From Rotaria sordida (Eukaryota; Rotifera; Eurotatoria; Philodinida; Philodinidae): DNA of 64,000 nucleotides. Of the stretch, positions 1 through 11,400 are shown in pieces; position 1 is the first letter of the stretch; each line of letters starts with the position of its first letter. Under the pieces are notes generated by a model. It did not search any database. It worked only from the letters and a program-made list of their open reading frames with translations, and was not told the origin of the DNA. Location: the NCBI GenBank assembly GCA_905250125.1, contig CAJNOL010000482.1, positions 68,429 through 132,428 of the forward strand. The letters run 5' to 3'. Both the position numbers and the translations under genes were made by a program.

Positions 1-1040
1 TGATTATCAAGCATCATCAACAAATTTCTCTCATGACTCAAGAGAACCTGCAAAACATCATTCTAGCTATGTAGAATCATCATTTATTGAACAACAATAT
101 AAAATAAAACGTCCTGTTTTATCAAACCAGGTATATATTTTTGCATAGACTCTAATCAATATATCTTTTTCTTTGAATTACTAAGGTATGAATATAAATT
201 GTTTTTTTCAAACACAATGTAATTAGATTTTTTTTCTATTCGAATTTTTCAATACTAAAAATATACTAGTTTACTTTTATTAATTAAGAATTTCAATATA
301 GACGAAAATCTCTTCTACATTATTTCTAGATCATATTTTGCAAAGAAAAAAAATGTGTTGATTCATGAATAAATTAAAAATTATTTTAATTATTCTATTT
401 CTTTTCTTTATATTTTCAGACTATCCCTCTTCAACCTAATGGTGATAATCAAGTGAAAAAACTATCTCAGATTAGTTTCGGTACGAAACAACCATCTTCC
501 ATAATCACTCAACTTCGACAATCAGCAATTATTCGTGAACAATCTTTCTCAACTACAAATGATAATCGTACTTCTAGTCCGTTATCAGTTTCTTCATCAA
601 AACGAAATATTGTTAGTGCTCATTCGAATCATAATTATTGTCAACAACAAAAATATCAAGCATCAAAATCATCATTATCAAATGATATAAATACAACGGG
701 TAGTATTCATGAACAATTAACAAGAGAATCATCATCGTCTTTTAAAGGAGTACGTGCAAGAAGTACTACTAGTAGTCGTTCAACAATACGTATGCTTAAA
801 ACAAAAAATGATCGTAAACGTCAAAAACAAAATATTGAATTAAAAACACTTTTAGTGGATCCATATAAACAAATACCATGGAATGATGGAATATTAGATG
901 AATCAATACCAAATTCACTTGAAATAATGCATAAAACGTGTGGACCAGGAACTCCATTTGAACGAAATTTAAGATATAATTATCATAGACAATTGAATCT
1001 ATTTAGAAATGGTTCAATGAGGTCTTTAAAATATTCTTAA
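1..1040 (+). CDS. 3' part of an unidentified low-complexity protein gene (partial)
   Basis: Two exons are visible: positions 2-130 (open from the window edge, donor GT at 131) and 420-1040 (acceptor AG at 418-419), joining in phase 0 and ending in TAA. The 250 visible residues are rich in Ser, Gln, Asn and Lys. A basic stretch (MLKTKNDRKRQKQN) precedes a more ordered C-terminus with PWNDGILDESIPNS and CGPGTPFERN. I do not recognise a domain, and the 5' end lies outside the window. Codon use and intron type match the neighbouring genes, so it is probably a real, expressed gene. The C-terminal 60 residues are the best probe for homologues because the rest is low complexity. Confidence 0.6.
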
Positions 1041-3667
1041 TTAAAATTTTTCTTTTTAATTCTCAATTGATTCTTCTACTATTGGATTGATTTAATGATA
1101 AACTATATCAACTGCTTGTAATTCTGTTTTTTTTTAATATTCTGTTCACGTTTTCTTTGTATATTAATTATGCAATAAAACAAGGAAAAATATCCAATCT
1201 AATGTAAAGTATTCTAGACCTAAATTCAATGTCAAACAGATGTCTTCGATGAGATATGTTTATGTAACGAAATGTAATATATGAAAATCGAAAACAATAA
1301 CACTGAATAAAAATTTATTGTTTTATAAAATGTTATCCTAATATTGACTTTTAAATAAAAATTGAACGTTCAATATCATATCATAATTATGAACATCGTG
1401 AGAACTTTCTACTCGATATTATCAGATATTCTTTCACGAACCTTTCTTTTCTTGACACTGATAAAACATTCTATTTTTAAAATACATTTTTACGAAGAAA
1501 TGTTTATTTTCCTTATTTTGTTTGATAAAACATCTGCTGTTTAACCATGAATCTTATCATTCATTTAATGAAAAAAAGTAAACCTTGCTATCACAGGGTA
1601 TTCTCTATTGTCTTGATCTATCATTTATACTTTATTGTTCGTTGTTGAAATTTCGGCTACGGTATGTATCATTGTCATTAGTATCATCTACAAAGGATAT
1701 ACAAGTAAAAATCGCACTTTTGGATCTCCACCACCTCTGCCCAGCAATGTCCAGTTTTGACTGGTTCCCTTCTCCTGGACGTCCAGTTTTCAAAATGTTT
1801 TTTAAAAAGAATCCATTTGCTCAAATATACTGCTTGTTTCTATATTAAACAACTAATTTATCTTTTGTTGAATGATTTATTCATAGATGGCGGATCATCG
1901 AATAGTGAGAAGTTGTTCATTTGAAAATGTTCAAAAAAATAAAAAATAAAAAATAGTAGTTGTCGTAAGTATTCGAACGTCTACATCCGCCTAATCTCTC
2001 TATTCCGCCTATTAGAAATGGCTGGTTTTTACTGATCCCGCCCTCCCCCTTTCCTTTCTTTTTCTGGGCGCTCTTTACAGATGGTTCCATCTTAGCTTAT
2101 ACATTTTCTTATAGACGTTAAATGATAACAGAACTATTTTGTAATCATGTTAATTTTACTTTGTATTTTTATCTTATTTCTTTGCACAACTCTCAAACGT
2201 CTCGAAAATTAGGGTCAAGAAAAACTATCGTTTTGTCTTTGGTAATGAATCTTTTTCTCACAGTTTGTGTGAATATTCAACGTCATATTCTGCTATTTAA
2301 TGCTCTATGATTACATGCACATAAAGTAAGACGATGGATATTGCATCCTATTCCATTGATAGTTTGTGGAGTTTATCTATCTATTTATTATTTTAGTGTA
2401 GGATTTTAAATAATGTGGATTTAATTACTATTAAAAAGTTTTCAGTAATGAGAATAATACTGTTTTGGCTAATCTTGCATCAATTATTTAATATTTGTTG
2501 ACAACAAAAACCTATTCGGAAAACATAATGAAAATGAACTAGTCAATTGCTTATTTTTCCACTACTTGTTACTATTATTTGAATTTCAATGACAATTGAA
2601 ATTGTATTACAAGCATTCGGTGTTCTGAATTTATACGATGACATGTCTTAAATTTATTCTGTTTATTATATAATCCATTTTATTTATGCATTACAATCAT
2701 TTATTTATTTATTTGCATAACCTAATATCATGAAGTATCTTAAAAGTCATGCAAAACGAATGTTATAAGATCAAGTATTACATCTTTAATAGTATCTGAA
2801 TCTATCTTATGATTGTCATTTACACTTTTCAGTTCTCCGAATGATTTTAGTTTATTGTTGAATGACAATATTTATTAAGTTTTTTGGTAAAATATTGATA
2901 AATAAATGAATTAAACTATACTTTTACATTTAAATCTATTGAATAAAATTTTTTATGATAGCTCAATATTTTAACTGTTTATATCAACCGATAGACATTA
3001 GTAGATGAAAAATACTTACTTTTAGAGTAATTCAGAGAACTTGAGCAGTCACTGATTTAAAACAATGATTCATCTTTGATACTCTCTTTGGATATCATAC
3101 AACTTTTAAGGTTCGAAATATTTATATTCGTTAAATACCAGTTCATTTAAAGTTCATCCGATTTGATATTTTTTAATTAAAGATTAATATATTTATTCAT
3201 TACTCATCGATTTACTACTCAATCTTCTTCCGTTCGTTTTGAAGCAGTATACAACAAAAATGTCCTCTATATTTCATAAACAAGAACACATCTAAACATA
3301 CTTCAAAAATCAATTGAACGTTTGATATCGAATGATATAATCAGTAGTGTTTAAAGATTGTTTTTTTTTCTATAATCATCTGTCTACATTATGTTTAACA
3401 ACATGTGCAATTTAATGATTCATTTGTGCCATATTATCAAAATCATCTGACTGCATGAATAAAGCAGAGAGAGAGAGAGAAAGCGAATAAAACCGCGCGT
3501 CGACGGAATATACGAGAAGAATTCTTTGTATCTTTCATAACAAAATTAGAAGCATAGTCTTCGAACATTTCTATTTGTTATCTATGATCTTATTCAGTTT
3601 TCAATTTTCTTTTTTGAATATTTATAAGTATTAAAATATTCTTTTCAATTTAAAAACTTAGTAATCA
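1041..3667. other. Intergenic region, no gene seen
   Basis: AT-rich, with short unrelated open frames on both strands that lack splice context and normal codon use. A slightly GC-richer patch lies at about 1720-1790 and another at 2030-2070. A short GA microsatellite is at 3468-3482, shortly upstream of the homeobox gene. I see no RNA gene and no transposon with clear ends. Confidence 0.5.
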
Positions 3668-5350
3668 ATGTCGACTGGTGAGATATTATATTCAATTATT
3701 CAAAATATTTTTCATCTTTATATATATATATATATATATATACATATAGAAGATATTATTATTAAAGAAGAACCAATTGTTGATAGAACTATTCATTTTT
3801 TAATTCCAGCACTTTCTGCAGGTATTATTATAAACAAATAATAAATTATTTCTTTACCTTTTAATTTTTCTTCAAGATGAACCATCACATATTCTTAGTT
3901 TACCTGAAACATTTGCTATACAACAGAGTCCATTGGAAGTAAATTATTCGTTTATTATCTAAATACGAATAAACAATATTAAGAAATATGTAGTGGCGCT
4001 CAAAATCGATCATACACTTAATTGATTGCTTTGTTTTTCTAATATCTTAAGAAAGTTTCAACATATAGAGTTGAGATTTTCGTCAAAACGTAGTCCAGTT
4101 TTCATAGTTTATCAGTTCACTATATCATATATTTACTATGTCAGACTAGAAACACTAAAAATGATGTGTTTCGATATCGCTCCCAAATGATCATACAACA
4201 CGCTCAAAAATATAAAAATATATTACCGATCAAAAATTTCGTATTTCATTATTTTAAACAAGAATTTGCATTTTGAGATATTAGAAAAACAAGATGATCG
4301 GTTATGCGTATGATCAATATTGAGTAACACTGTATATTTTTTCTCATAATCGTTAATGATAAATATTTCAGATACCATTACCATCAGGAAAATATATTCT
4401 TGCTCCAAGTCCAAGTGAATTATGTATATTTAAGATATTGCTTGTATTTCGTTTTGATATGTTTTTATCATTTAGTTCATTATTATGAATCAGTTCAACC
4501 TCAAATGAATAGTATTATATCTTCATCTGAAGGTATTATTGATCATTTAACATCTGAAAATTTTATTCATATTGTTGAAAATTTATCGGAATATTCAATT
4601 CCTTGTCCGGTAAAAGAAGATGACATTTTTATTAATTTAGTTAAAAAAAAAACACAAAAAAACTTAATTAGGTTTTACAAAGTCATGTTGATAAATCAAC
4701 ATCAATGATTTCAATGGATGATTTTGATGAAACAATATCAAATCCACCACCAATTACAGAATATTATTTTCGTCCAAGGTAAATTTCTAATATAATTATG
4801 AAATAGGCTATTTTTTTTTTGAATTCGAAAATTTCTAGTCCATCATATTATGATCCAATTTGTGAATATTCATCTTCAACCATTGATGATCCAAATTTAT
4901 TTATACATAATGAACAATTAACATCATATTTAAATAATTCAAGTAATAGTTCATCGAATTGTGATGTTAATTATCAATGGACAACATTACCTGTTACAAT
5001 AGCATCATCGAATAATATAAATTGGAAAAAAGTTCGTTCAAATGGAAACCATAATAATAAAATAAAAGCACGAAATAGTCGAAAACGTACTAAATTTTCT
5101 AATGGTGATCTTGAAATATTAAATTTATTTTTTGAAAGAAATCCTATGCCATCTCGATCAGATATATCAATTTTATCAGAAAAACTTGCTTATCCACGTT
5201 ATATTATTCAAGTTAGTGTTAGACTTTTCTATGATTAATTTTCTTATATATATAAATATAAATGATTTTTAGGTATGGTTTTATAATAAACGTCAATCAC
5301 TTAAACGAGCTAATTCCTCATCATCTCGATTAGATAGAATTGCAAAATGA
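3668..5350 (+). CDS. POU-like homeodomain transcription factor without a POU-specific domain
   Basis: Eight exons join in frame to 295 aa: 3668-3677, 3750-3821, 3877-3938, 4372-4423, 4476-4609, 4672-4778, 4839-5211 and 5273-5350. The first exon is only 10 nt (ATG TCG ACT G). A 60-residue homeodomain spans residues 225-284 across the last intron. It has the diagnostic L16, F20, W48, F49, N51 and R53, and the recognition helix reads VWFYNKRQSLKR. The NPMPS..I..L segment and WFxNKRQxxKR resemble POU-class homeodomains (WFCNRRQKEKR), with Tyr rather than Cys at position 50. No POU-specific domain is encoded upstream. The N-terminus has an IKEE sumoylation-type motif; the middle is Ser/Asn rich. 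It presumably binds DNA in the nucleus; targets are unknown. Possible AATAAA at about 5455. Confidence 0.8.
3719..3742. repeat. (TA)n microsatellite in homeobox intron 1
   Basis: About 24 bases of alternating T and A just before the acceptor of the second exon; likely length-polymorphic and part of a 72-base intron. Confidence 0.8.
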
Positions 5351-6796
5351 TAAATGTTTTGATTTTTTTCAAATTTCAGAAATTTGTTTGAGTTTTCTTT
5401 TTCAATAATAGAATATATTGTAGTCTGTTAATGTTCATTGATTTATATATTATAAATAAAATGATAATTGAATTAATAATCTTTTCATATGATTTATAGT
5501 AGTGTTCAAAGTTTAAATAAACTATTTGGAAAGAAATATGCTCGCAAAAAAAAACAAGAAATTATTATCATCGAAAGATATTCATTACGTTCTAATGGCG
5601 TTGTGATAGAACTCTTATTATTCTCAATACTAACTACGCATAAATATAACAAATATTTAAGATTGACATTGTCCTCTCATGATTGTAAATATCATTCGTG
5701 TTTCTGAGATAGGTGTAACAGTGATTCTGAGTATTATTCGAGCAGATTCATTTTCTATTTTTTTCCATTTCTGTAAATGTTAATAAGAATCTAAATAGTA
5801 ATTTAAGTAGAAAATTTTGTTTCTAATAAGAATTTTGGAAAATGAAAGTGATTACTAGTACTCTAGGGATATGATCTCTGAAAAACCAAAAACCAAGTTT
5901 TTAAGCTTCTAGAATTTGCAAATAGAATTCTGTTTAAATGATCGAAAATGTTAGAGCAAATGATTCTCTACACAGTGAAACATCTTCCAGCTATGTACGA
6001 TTTCGTGTCTTCCATACGGTTGATGGATTTCGGTCAAAAAATGTCGTTGAGAGCTGGAAGAGGTTTCATTTTTGTATGGAATTGTTTGCTCTAACATGCT
6101 GAATAATTTAAATAGAATTCTATTTACAAATTTTACGAACTAAAAAATGTTATTTTTTCGAGACTCTATCCTTGGAAAACTATCAATCATCTTCATCTTT
6201 GAATGATATTATCATCGATGTTAATCCTATTTCGAATAAATCACTAGTGATTATGTCTATAGAAGTATAGAATAGTAACAGCAAAGAATAAAGTCTCTTA
6301 TCCATAGCTGTATAACTATCCCTATATTATTTACTACATAGTCGAATTTCGATACTTTTATCTATTGTATACATATGCACTAATTTTGATATGTTTTGAT
6401 AGTACGAAAATTGTCAGAATTTCTTGGATTTTATAACTACAAACATTTTCAACACATTTACATTTCATGTTCTATTCATATATATATTCATATTTGACTT
6501 TTCTAATATTATAATTTTCGATAACTCTATTGAACAGGCGATAAAACATTTTTCTTAGATGTTTTGAAAATAATTCTTTAATTATTGTTATAATGTTCGA
6601 TGAAAAAGCTTTACAATATCGGATAATTATGAAAGGATTATTTTACATATTTAAATACATTTCTCTATTATGCTCAAATCTTTAAGATAACCATTCATCT
6701 TATATTTATAATAAGATGTCATCTTTTGTATTGCAATAAAAAATACATGATTGAATACTAAAAATCTAACGACAGACAAAACAAGAAAAAGAAAGT
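5351..6796. other. Intergenic interval between convergent homeobox and MECR genes
   Basis: Apart from the hairpin element at 5863-6175 this interval holds only AT-rich DNA and the 3' flanks of two converging genes. The short open frame at 5489-5707 has no splice context or recognisable product. Confidence 0.5.
5863..6175. mobile_element. Hairpin MITE-like element (about 310 bp)
   Basis: Two arms of about 130 bases are imperfect reverse complements. Left arm: starts near CTAGGGATATGATCTCTG and runs to CATCTTCCAGCT at 5992. Right arm: begins AGCTGGAAGAGGTTTC at 6052 and ends near 6175. Shared internal words include TGTTAGAGCAAA and AAATAGAATTC(T). Only about 60 bases separate the arms, so a transcript would fold into one long hairpin. 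No coding capacity. Target duplication is not clear. It sits between the convergent homeobox and MECR genes. Confidence 0.7.
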
Positions 6797-7987
6797 TTAT
6801 TCAGCTGTTAAAAGAATTTTTTTCGTATTCATTGGTTGTTGTGCTTGTTCAATAGCTGTTTTATAATCATTTAATAAAAATTTTTGACATTGTGGTGGTT
6901 TAAGTTGATCACGTCGAATAAAATCAATTAATTCGTGAAGCATTATTGAAAATTCACTTCCTTTATAATTTTCTGATTTCCATCGACTCATCCAAAAACC
7001 TCGACAAATAAGATCATTAAATATAAATTCTGCTGTTGGAACAGTTACTGGTTGTTTACTCATACCACCATATGTAACTAATGTAGCTGATTTATCAAGT
7101 ACACGAAGAAGATCACTTGTAGCTCGTCCACCAACACAATTAAGACCAAGTTTTGGTCGAGGTATAGTTGACCAAAGAGTTTTACGAAGAGTTTCTAAAT
7201 TTATCAAAAAAAAAAAAAGTATTTTTTTTTTCTTTATTTTTAAATTAACATTTTAAACAATACCTTTTCGTAAATCTTCTTCAACATAAATATGTTCAGC
7301 ACCAATTGATTTTAAATACTCAACTAATTCATTCATACCTTGTTCACGATTTCTTACAATATTAACAACATTAATATTCCATAATTTACCCAATTGTATA
7401 ACAACTTGTCCAACACTTGAATTTCCACCATTTTGTATAACTGTATCACCTGTTTCTAATGTAACAAAATCTTTTAATAATCGATATGCTGTACATGGAT
7501 TAACTGATAATGTTGCAGCTGATTCCACGTCAATATCTGATGGAATTTTAATTAAATCATTTATTGATACAATACCATATGAACGCCATTTACCCCATTC
7601 AAGCTTTTTAGGTAGAACCCAATCACCTGGACGAACTTGTTCATCTGATGCTCGATGATCAATAACTTGAAAAACACCTTCATTACCAAATGTTGCTGGT
7701 AATGATGATGGTAGTAATGCATATTTTCCTTCAATCATATTTATATCAGCTGGATTTATTGGTGAAGCTAATAATTTAATTAATACATCATTAGATTTTA
7801 ATTGATTTGCATCGATTGTTGTTGTATGATTAAGTTTAAGAACTTCACCTGGTACACCATATTGATCAGCTTGTAGTTCATGAACTGCATATGATGAAGT
7901 AAAACGATAATGAAATTTAGTTCGAAAATATTTAAAAAGAATTGAAGAGGATCTCATATTATCTAAAATAAAATTTATTCTATACAA
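6797..7987 (-). CDS. MECR: Mitochondrial enoyl-[acyl-carrier-protein] reductase (trans-2-enoyl-CoA reductase)
   Basis: Two exons, 7264-7987 and 6797-7194, join as CGA AAA G/AA ACT to give 373 aa, the usual length of animal MECR. It is a zinc-free medium-chain dehydrogenase/reductase that uses NADPH for the last step of mitochondrial type II fatty acid synthesis, supplying octanoyl-ACP for lipoate. The catalytic-type Tyr lies in INMIEGKY. Other family marks are SPINPADIN, ATLSVNPCTAYRLL, the cofactor-binding NGGNSSVGQVVIQLGK and LNCVGGRATSDLLR. The N-terminus is basic and Ser-rich, consistent with a mitochondrial presequence. Two starts are possible. The second Met (MRSSSILFKYF, residue 11) lies just after an acceptor-like TTTTATTTTAG, so the true protein may start there (363 aa). 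It is transcribed divergently from AP-2 alpha. Confidence 0.93.
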
Positions 7988-8456
7988 ATATAATTATTTC
8001 TAATATGAAAATAATACATTATTTCAAATAGTGATTCTTTTTTTATTTTTTAGCAGAAGTATAGGAAGTTTTCCTTTCTATAGTTTGAGTTTTACTTGTT
8101 TTTTTCTTGTCAAATTCGTTTTGTACTAATAAAATTCGATTATTTAAACAAGAAATTAATATTTGTATATAACTTTTAACAATATCAGTTCATAATGATA
8201 ATGGTCCGATACAAAACTTCTTTAAATATAGTATCTTACTTTAACTTTTGCTAAAAAATGAACTCGTTGACATGGTTTTTTTTTCTTATTTTATCAAACT
8301 AACTGAATGATTATGCATCTAGATGAAAACAGGATGAACCATTCAGAAACAACTGATGTCACTGTAATCGTAACCAATCATATAAAAATAAATATTCATT
8401 CTCTCTTTGTTTGTTTTTTGGCTTTATAAGATTTCATTCAGTAAAATTTATTAACG
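7988..8456. promoter_or_regulatory. Divergent intergenic promoter interval, MECR (-) / AP-2 alpha (+)
   Basis: The 469 bases between the two start codons must contain both promoters and 5' UTRs. I see AT-rich sequence with T-tracts and no convincing TATA box or named factor site. The assignment rests on head-to-head gene order only. Confidence 0.4.
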
Positions 8457-11400
8457 ATGCCAACAATGCGAGGCGATGCTATGCGTGGATTAGCCGTTTT
8501 TATATCGGATATTCGAAATTGTAATATTTTTAAATTGAATTATTTAGAAATTTTATATTAAATTAATTTGGTTTTTATTAGGTAAAAGTCGTGAAGCAGA
8601 ATTACGACGTATCAATAAAGAATTAACGAATATTCGACAACGATTTCGAGGTTTTGAATTATTTTTTGATTAAAACTTGAAAAAACAAAATTCTTTTTGA
8701 ATCAATTTTTGTTTTCTTTTTTTTTCAGCTGATAAAACTTTGGATGGATATCAAAAGAAAAAATATGTATGTAAATTATTATTTATATTTTTACTTGGTC
8801 ATGATATTGATTTTGGTTATATGGAAGCAGTTAATTTATTAAGTTCAAATAAATATACAGAAAAACAAATTGTTTGTATTAAGAAAAAAAAAATTAAACT
8901 CTTGTTATAAAGTAAAGTTTTTTTTTTTCTCTAGGGTTATTTATTTATTTCTGTAATTATGAATTCAAGTACAGAAATGAAACAATTAATTATCCAAAAT
9001 ATTCGAAATGATTTACAAAGTCGAAATCCAATATTTATTAATTTAGCATTACAATGTGTTGCAAATATTGGAGATAGAGAAATGGCTATTGCATTTACAA
9101 ATGATATTCCACGTTTACTTATTTCAGGGTTTGAATTTATTAACTAACTTCATGAGAATTTTTCATTTCATTTTGTTTTGTTTTTTGATAATGTTTAGAG
9201 ATACATTAGATGCAGTAAAACAATCAGCTGCACTTTGCTTATTAAGACTTCATCGTACAAGTCCAGACTCATTACAATTAAATACAGAATGGACAGCGAG
9301 AATTATTCATTTACTGAATGATCAACATTTAGTAAGAAAATTTTTCAAATTTATTTATTAGAAATATTTCTATGTATTTTTCTTTTAGGGTGTAGCTACA
9401 GCAGCTGTTAGTTTAATTGATGCATTGGTTAAACGAAGTCCTGATGAATATAAAGGATGTATTAATTTAGCTGTATCACGTTTAAGTCGAGTATGTTTTT
9501 TTATTCTAATGAATAGAGAGAAAGGTTTGAAAAGATTGAATAAAGGTTTTGAAGATTATGTTTTTAAGAAGTGTAGATTCTCAATTGTTAAACATCATTG
9601 AATTATAATTAAATCTTGATGAGATAAAGGAAAACCTACAAGTGTTCAAAATTGATTTTTGGCATTCTCTCAAAATAGATTCTTTTGATTACAAGAAACC
9701 TTATGAGAAATTATGTGTATAGCAATAGAATATACAACATCAATAGCAGAGCAGAAGAATTCTCGTTCTTAAATCTTCTAAACTTTTGTATAGATCCCAT
9801 TCATGACTTAATTATGAAGGTAAACGACATCAGACAGTTATAGATGTTTTACTCTGATCTATATTGAGACGCGATCGACTTATTTTGAAATATATTTCAA
9901 TGAAAATAAAAAGAAAATAATATCCGATTCGGTTTAGAGATTAAAACAAACAGGATATCATGCTCCATAAACTAAAGTTTTGGTTCATTTCTATTTATAT
10001 AGTAACGACAAAATGCTTGCAAATTGTATTTTTGATGGATACTTTCATTGAGTAATCAATCAATCGCCAAAAACATAAAATTCTCAGAAGATTTATTTGT
10101 CTGTAGAGCACTTTGTGCTGATCATTTGGTAAAAAAAAAAAATATTCAAATTTATTCAATGAATCATGGTGCTAGGACCACAATACTCAAAAATTTCGGC
10201 TATTCCTGACTCTTGCTGAATGGTAATTGATGCTGTCGAGTATTTTGATCCTAGTACCATGATTTATTGAGTAAATTTGAATATTTTTTTTAACTATAAT
10301 ACACACTTAACGTACAGATTTATACTGGCTATTGTGTAAAAAATATCCTCTGAGTTCTCAATTGATTCGATAGAAGACTTCTTACTTTTCCGATCTGTAG
10401 ATTTCTGTAAAGCTAAACACAGCTGAAAATAACATCTTCGAACCTTTATGCTTTTATTCAAAAAAAAACAAAGAAGCAAAACATGCAATTTCAGTATTAC
10501 ATATTTAAATTTATATAGATTGTAACATCATCATATACTGATTTTCAAGATTACACTTATTATTTTGTTCCTGCTCCATGGCTTTGTGTTAAATTATTAC
10601 GTTTATTACAAAATTATCCTCCACCAGGTATTTTCAATACGAAGAATTTTTTTTTTGAAATAGAAACACAAAAAACAATTTGATTTTTATATTAGATGAT
10701 CCATCAATTCGAAGTCGTTTAAATGAATGTCTTGATACAATACTTAATAAAGCTCAAGAACCATTAAAATCTAAAAAAGTTCAACATTCAAATGCACGTA
10801 ATGCTGTTTTATTTGAAGCTATTAATTTAATAATTCATATGGATTGCGAATCAAGTTTACTTGTACGTGCATGTAATCAACTCGGACAATTTTTACAAAA
10901 TCGTGAAACAAATCTTCGATATCTTGCTTTGGAAAGTATGTGTTTATTAGCAACATCAGAATTTTCACATGAAGCAGTTAAAAAACATCAAGAAACAGTG
11001 ATTAATGCATTAAAAGTAAGAAAGAAGACAAAAATAAATAATTTTAATAATAAATTTTTGTTACAGAGTGAACGTGATGTTAGTGTTCGTCAACGTGCTG
11101 TTGATCTTTTATATGCAATGTGTGATCGTTCAAATGCTCAAGATATTGTACAAGAAATGTTAACATATCTTGAAACAGCTGATTATACAATTCGAGAAGA
11201 AATGGTTAAAATTTTTATATTAATTTATTTTTGGTTTTTTTATAAAATAAATCTTTTTGATTTTCTTTTTAGGTTCTTAAAATTGCTATACTTAGTGAGA
11301 AATATGCTATTGATTATAAATGGTATTTAGATATAATGCTGAAATTAATTCGTATTGCTGGTGATTTTGTTTCGGAAGAAGTAATGATTTACTTTATTTT

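Noticed and set aside
1585..1848. 87-codon frame with a GC-richer patch; it shares an 18-base word (ACAAGTAAAAATCGCACT) with about 25983
   Set aside because: The shared word is intriguing but similarity does not extend, so neither a repeat nor a gene can be supported.
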